DNA of 64,000 nt from Theropithecus gelada (lineage: Eukaryota > Chordata > Mammalia > Primates > Cercopithecidae). Positions 62,066-64,000 of this stretch are shown here, one piece after another. The position numbers and the translations under genes are program-made. How positions within the stretch are numbered: the first letter of the stretch is position 1; the number at the start of each line of letters is the position of its first letter. The notes below the pieces were generated by a model. It worked only from the letters and a program-made list of their open reading frames with translations, had not been told where the DNA came from and did no database searches. Where the stretch lies: NCBI RefSeq assembly GCF_003255815.1, contig NC_037670.1, forward strand, positions 71,265,624 to 71,329,623, written 5' to 3'.

Positions 62066-62491
62066 GGTCTATGCTCTCTTCTCCCTGCTGCTGTCATTGC
62101 AGGAAGGAACAGCTTCAGCCATAGGTGACAGTGGCACACATCTCACTGAAGACAGGGAAGGACAAGTTGAAAACATGGATTTTTGGGTTGTACCATGTCT
62201 TACAATGGTATCATTCAACAATTTTTAAAATTAGATTTTGGAAAACATTTTCTGATCTTCTACCTCATTGTATTCTTTCAACTGTCCAGTGAAGGCAGGT
62301 AAAAGAATTATGCTCACAGCAAAAAATGAGATATACATGCAAGAATTGTCCACAGCCACATTGCTATTTTGTTTAGAAGTCAGTCAAGAAACTTCTTCAT
62401 GTACTTCTTTATGTAATTCAATAAAATTACAAATCCTACTGGCAAAGCCCTTTTCAATCGAATAAGAGGAATTAAGAAATTTCCAGGCAAG

Positions 62492-62539
62492 AAACCTCTG
62501 ATGGATACCACCTTTGATGGTGGTATCCATCAAAGGTTT
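62492..62539. repeat. 48-nt near-perfect inverted repeat
   Basis: The 21-nt arm at 62492-62512 pairs with 62519-62539 at 20 of 21 positions, around the 6-nt loop 'tttgat'. Core arms are tgatggataccacc and ggtggtatccatca. Confidence 0.9.
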
Positions 62540-62984
62540 TAGGGATGCAAGAAGTTTTCCATAAAGAAACTTATTATTTTTAATTTTTAGTTGAGCCCAG
62601 CTTACAAAATCCTTGTAAGAGAACGTGAAAGAAGAAAAAGTCTAATTTTGATACATTTTATGTTTGACCAGAAGGACTCCTCAGTTCAATTACTTGGTTT
62701 CCAGGTCAGAATTTCCAGGTCAGACTGATTGTGGCACCCATCAATCAGTATTTGTAGCCCTGATCCAAAGTTCACTGGATACTGTTTCCATACATTGACA
62801 ATGGACAGTTGTAACATCTTGAAAATGTATATTTTAAAGATGAATATGATTAAAATCTCTTCCATTTGTATTTCTCCTTCCTGCAGTACTTCAAGCCTCA
62901 CCGCCAATTTACAGAGCACAGAATAAAACAGAAGAGAATAAAATGATATGGGTTGCAGTTTTCCAGTTGTAATGAACAAAAGGA

Positions 62985-63790
62985 TAGGAGCCTCAGACCC
63001 CTAGTTCTGAACCCTGCCTGGGTTCCTCCCCAGCTCTGTGACATTGACCAAGTTATTTGATGTCATGAGCGTCAATTTCCTCATATAAAATATGTCCTCA
63101 CTTAACATCATTGATAATTTCTCGGACACTGTAGCTTTAAGAGAATCAACTATGAGAAAACCAATTTTTCCCATAGGCAAATTGATATAAACAAAACTTA
63201 GGTTCTTATGGCATATTTCTGGTCACACAAACATCACCAAACTTCTAGATAAAGACCAAAACATTAAACATTGAAATAAATGTGAGCAATATATACATTT
63301 AGGAAAGATTAATTAAAACAAGTAAGATAATTATTATATTTACTCAGTTCTTTTAGTTCAGGGTCTTGGGTGGCCGGAGCGTACCTCAACAGCTCAGGGC
63401 ACAAGGTGGAACCAGCCCTGGACAAGACGTCCTCCGATCTCAGGGTACATTCACACCAGGACACTTTAGACATACAAGTTCACCCAACGTGCACATCTTT
63501 GGGATATGGGAGAAAACTGGAGGGCCTGGAGAAAACCTGCAACAGACATGGGGAGAATGTGCGAACCCCACGCAATCAGTGTTAGAACAAAAAAAAGTGT
63601 GGTGACCTTATAACAAGATCACGTTGAAAGAAGTGATACTATTTGAGGACCAGCTGTACAAAGATGGTGATGAGGTTGAGGAGGATGATAACTACCTCCT
63701 AGGATTATTATGAAAATTAAATGAAAAGTGTTTGAAAATTGCTAACACAAGATCAGGAACATGATAAACACTCAATAAACGTATGCATTT
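62985..63790 (-). repeat. MIR relic split by another repeat
   Basis: Left half about 62985-63090 ('agctctgtgacattgaccaa', 'tcaatttcctcatataaaa') and right half about 63660-63790 ('aactacctcctaggattatt', 'aaacactcaataaacg') are the two parts of one MIR. Confidence 0.65.
63093..63656 (+). mobile_element. ancient DNA-transposon-like repeat, about 565 bp
   Basis: Starts 'tgtcctcacttaacatc' and ends 'atttgaggaccagctg', with the two ends loosely inverted, and TA on each side. It sits exactly in the gap of the split MIR. I recognise the interior ('gcacatctttgggatatggg', 'atggggagaatgtgcgaac') as a recurrent mammalian repeat but do not recall its family name. Confidence 0.55.
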
Positions 63791-64000
63791 GTTTTCTTTC
63801 CTCCTACATATTGTCTTCAGAGTATCTTTTTGGGGGCTTATTATACCAAATTCCAGTTTGGATAGAAGCTTAGAAAGTTTCAACTTCCCTAATTAACTAG
63901 CCAGATCTTTAATTCTTTCATTCAATGAATCACAAGCAATTTAGCTGAGTAAAAAGTTTGATGTAACCGTTTCCTATAAGAACGTGTTTAAATTTTGTTT

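Overview
This is a stretch of primate nuclear genome carrying one protein-coding gene, INHBA, on the + strand. INHBA encodes the inhibin/activin beta-A subunit, the precursor of activin A. The many Alu, MIR, L2 and LTR copies mark primate DNA. Two young Alus (about 3190-3475 and 12136-12440) carry the sequence type I associate with Old World monkey AluYRa ('gatccggccactgc', 'ctagccgggcgaggtgg'), so a macaque, baboon or guenon-type genome is the best guess. That lineage call is inference. The gene call rests on a complete 426-residue reading frame.

Layout: 1-17.4 kb is intergenic DNA with Alus, MIR/L2 relics and an old L1 3' end. 17.4-26.7 kb is upstream flank with no Alu, containing a small CpG-rich block at about 24.1-24.7 kb. 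26.7-44.8 kb is INHBA: TATA-type promoter, 5' non-coding exon 1 (to 26902), intron 1, exon 2 (29382-29942, ATG at 29555), a 9.4 kb intron 2, and exon 3 (from 39371, stop at 40261-40263) with a 3' UTR of about 4.5 kb ending at an AATAAA at 44796. 44.8-64 kb is intergenic DNA with Alus, three retroviral LTRs, a MADE1 element and other nested repeats.

The two coding segments join in phase 1 to give signal peptide, prodomain (about residues 21-310), a five-arginine cleavage site (306-310) and a 116-residue mature cystine-knot ligand with nine cysteines. The 5' leader has a short upstream ORF that exists only after splicing, and an almost pure A tract of about 80 nt before the start codon.

I found no other protein-coding gene, structural RNA gene or CRISPR array, and no undescribed protein system. 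The most notable non-coding observations are a 31 kb interval around INHBA with no Alu, four same-orientation CTCF-like motifs, the unusual 5' leader, a 240 bp polypyrimidine tract before exon 2, two strong hairpins outside recognised repeats, and several nested insertions whose order can be read from their boundaries.
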